64,000 nucleotides of DNA from Paenibacillus pini JCM 16418 (GTDB lineage: Bacteria; Bacillota; Bacilli; Paenibacillales; Paenibacillaceae), in the NCBI RefSeq assembly GCF_000576305.1, contig NZ_BAVZ01000002.1:372001-436000 (forward strand). Reading direction: 5' to 3'. The position numbers and the translations under genes were made by a program. A model generated the notes under the pieces. That model made no database searches, was not told the DNA's origin, and saw only the letters and a program-made list of their open reading frames with translations. Below are positions 62,683 through 64,000 of the stretch, piece by piece. Position 1 is the first letter of the stretch. Every line of letters starts with the position of its first letter.

Positions 62683-63552
62683 ATGGAATTACAAACCAAT
62701 GGTTTATGCGATCTGCATACACACACACAAGCCTCAGATGGGATGCAGACCCCTACGGACAATGTACAGCGCGCTAAAGAAAAAGGATTATCCGCGATTG
62801 CAATTACAGATCATGATACGACGGCGGGTATTGCTGAAGCATTAGAAGCTGGGAAAACGTATAGCATTACGGTAGTACCCGGCGTTGAAATTAGTACTCA
62901 AGCTTCGGGTAAGGACATCCATGTGCTTGGATATTATGTAGATCATATAGATCCTCTATTTCAGAAGCGTCTTGCAGGATTACGAGATACGCGTGCAAAG
63001 CGCAACGATCTCATGATCGAAAGATTAAATCAGCTCGGTCTTTCCATCACAATGGAGGAAGTGATTGCAGGACTGGGTCGTCCACTGCAGCCCGACGAAA
63101 CGGTAGCCCGTCCGCATATGGCAGATGTACTGGTGGATAAGGGTTACGCTTCAGATATGAGGGATGCCTTTGATCGCTATCTCGGTGAACAAGCGCCGGG
63201 TTATGTCGCAGTGCAGCGGATTGCTCCTGAAACCGCATGCGACTGGATTAGAGAAGCAGGAGGCACCCCTGTGCTAGCCCATCCGGGCATTTACGGGGAC
63301 GATGCTTTGGTACGTAAAGTAATTAAAGAGGCGAAGCCTACTGGAATTGAGGTTTATCATTCGGATCATGGTCCAGCGGAAGAAGAGCGTTATACTGCAA
63401 TGGCTGAGGAATATGGTCTGATTGTCACCGCAGGATCTGATTATCATGGCGCGCGGCAGGGAGTTATTTTTCACGGAGATATTGGAAATCGGACGGTACC
63501 TGTGAAGGTGTTAGAACTTCTGAAGTCACAAGCGAAGCCAGATGTTTATTGA
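62683..63552 (+). CDS. PHP-domain phosphoesterase
   Basis: The 289-residue protein has the PHP motifs LHTHTQASDG (about residue 12), AITDHDTTAG, PGVEIST, the late HPGIYGDDA and SDYHG with its metal His. This layout is that of YciV/TrpH-like enzymes, some of which are 5'-3' exonucleases or 3',5'-nucleoside bisphosphate phosphatases. It starts after CAGGAGG (8 bases). It is 50 bases after the LysR gene and may be co-transcribed. The substrate is not certain. Confidence 0.88.
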   Translation: MELQTNGLCDLHTHTQASDGMQTPTDNVQRAKEKGLSAIAITDHDTTAGIAEALEAGKTYSITVVPGVEISTQASGKDIHVLGYYVDHIDPLFQKRLAGLRDTRAKRNDLMIERLNQLGLSITMEEVIAGLGRPLQPDETVARPHMADVLVDKGYASDMRDAFDRYLGEQAPGYVAVQRIAPETACDWIREAGGTPVLAHPGIYGDDALVRKVIKEAKPTGIEVYHSDHGPAEEERYTAMAEEYGLIVTAGSDYHGARQGVIFHGDIGNRTVPVKVLELLKSQAKPDVY

Positions 63553-63595
63553 AGGTGAGGATATAACAATACTCTTCTTCATTTGCAATAAAAAT

Positions 63596-63637
63596 AAAGC
63601 CTTGGGGGCAGCGTGATCGCAGCCCCAAGGCTTTTTA
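63596..63637. terminator. Terminator between the PHP gene and rqcH
   Basis: AAAGCCTTGGGG and CCCCAAGGCTTT form a strong stem around a longer loop with T runs in both directions. Confidence 0.88.
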
Positions 63638-63670
63638 TATTGCGTATTCATCTAAATATGAGCTAGAATT

Positions 63671-64000
63671 TTAATTCTTGATTGAACTAGGCATGGCCTT
63701 AATATGTTCTTCATTGGGTGTGACCACCAGTGTCTTTTGATGATCATAGATAACGAAACCAGGCTTGGCTCCATTCGGCTTATGCACATGACGGATTAAC
63801 GTATAGTCTACTGGAACACTGCTTGAATGTTTAGCCTGACTATAATAGGCGGCAAGCTGAGAGGCTTCATCCAGTGTCGCTTCACCAAAATCAGTGCTGC
63901 GAATAACGACATGCGATCCGGGAATATCTTTGGTGTGCAACCAAGTATCATTCGAACTTGCCATTTTGTTGGTCAGATACTCATTCTGCAAGTTGTTCTT
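63671..64000 (-). CDS. rqcH: NFACT protein RqcH, C-terminal part
   Basis: RqcH rescues stalled large ribosomal subunits by adding alanine tails to nascent chains. The frame is open to the window edge; only the last 109 codons are visible. They carry the NFACT-R domain: [30 protein letters not shown] and [19 protein letters not shown]. The start lies beyond base 64000. The gene is convergent with the PHP gene. Confidence 0.88.
   Translation of the reverse strand, partial: KNNLQNEYLTNKMASSNDTWLHTKDIPGSHVVIRSTDFGEATLDEASQLAAYYSQAKHSSSVPVDYTLIRHVHKPNGAKPGFVIYDHQKTLVVTPNEEHIKAMPSSIKN

Overview
The window looks like a chromosomal segment of a Paenibacillus-like Bacillota. The reasons are: strong AGGAGG-type ribosome sites with TTG and GTG starts; B. 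subtilis-type gene families (AcuA, YtxJ, YlaN, YlbF/YlbG, DUF1054, YugN, YjcZ, CcpA); T-box and S4-leader regulation; and the neighbourhood ytxJ-ccpA-acuA/acsA-(tyrS)-rpsD known from B. subtilis. I see no phage, insertion sequence, integron or CRISPR array. It reads as core genome with small lineage-specific genes in between.

Layout. 1-7807: pyrimidine operon pyrB (cut by the window edge)-pyrC-carA-carB-pyrF-pyrE, ending in a terminator; pyrK and pyrD are absent and pyrF is frameshifted. 7966-9864: a tiny ORF, then tRNA-fMet, tRNA-Ile2(CAU) and three tRNA-Leu(UAA) copies interrupted by a DUF1361 membrane protein. 9941-24777: ung and a mosaic of short single-gene units (AI-2E permease, YjcZ, stress protein, GDPD, lipoprotein, tRNA-Val, DUF3231, WGxxGxxG protein, GNAT, MBL hydrolase, stalk-domain protein, DUF1292, speA, MFS, DUF1054). 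24951-29623: gndA, a broken small gene, aroK, rhodanese, an aroA with an unusual glyphosate-loop sequence, and a CoA-binding protein. 29805-33427: a PTS EIICBA-ptsI operon without ptsH. 33526-39769: DJ-1/PfpI, ytxJ, ccpA, mtnN (frameshifted), acuA, and divergent acsA (frameshifted) with a strong cre site.

39890-44603: penicillin-binding protein 1A with two C-terminal fibronectin-III domains, then a complete tyrosine T-box leader with no gene behind it, then convergent rpsD with its leader. 44604-53326: diguanylate cyclase, FUSC-type membrane protein (frameshifted), lipoprotein, M29 aminopeptidase, an HPr-like protein without the phosphorylatable histidine, ylaN, Ca2+/H+ exchanger, Asp23 protein. 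53361-64000: ftsW and yugN-like gene, M20 amidohydrolase, XPB-type helicase with an overlapping partner gene, ylbF-ylbG, LysR regulator, PHP phosphoesterase, and the 3' end of rqcH.

Three themes stand out. First, catabolite control: CcpA, a PTS permease plus enzyme I, an HPr-like protein that keeps the Ser46 region but not His15, and a cre site upstream of acsA. Second, the T-box leader points to a missing tyrS between the PBP gene and rpsD. Third, at least five genes and one tRNA carry one-base lesions, mostly apparent losses in or next to short homopolymers. This pattern looks more like uncorrected sequencing error than decay. I did not find a convincing wholly new multi-gene system. The best candidates for follow-up are the orphan T-box, the XPB/partner pair, the HPr-like protein and the divergent EPSP synthase.
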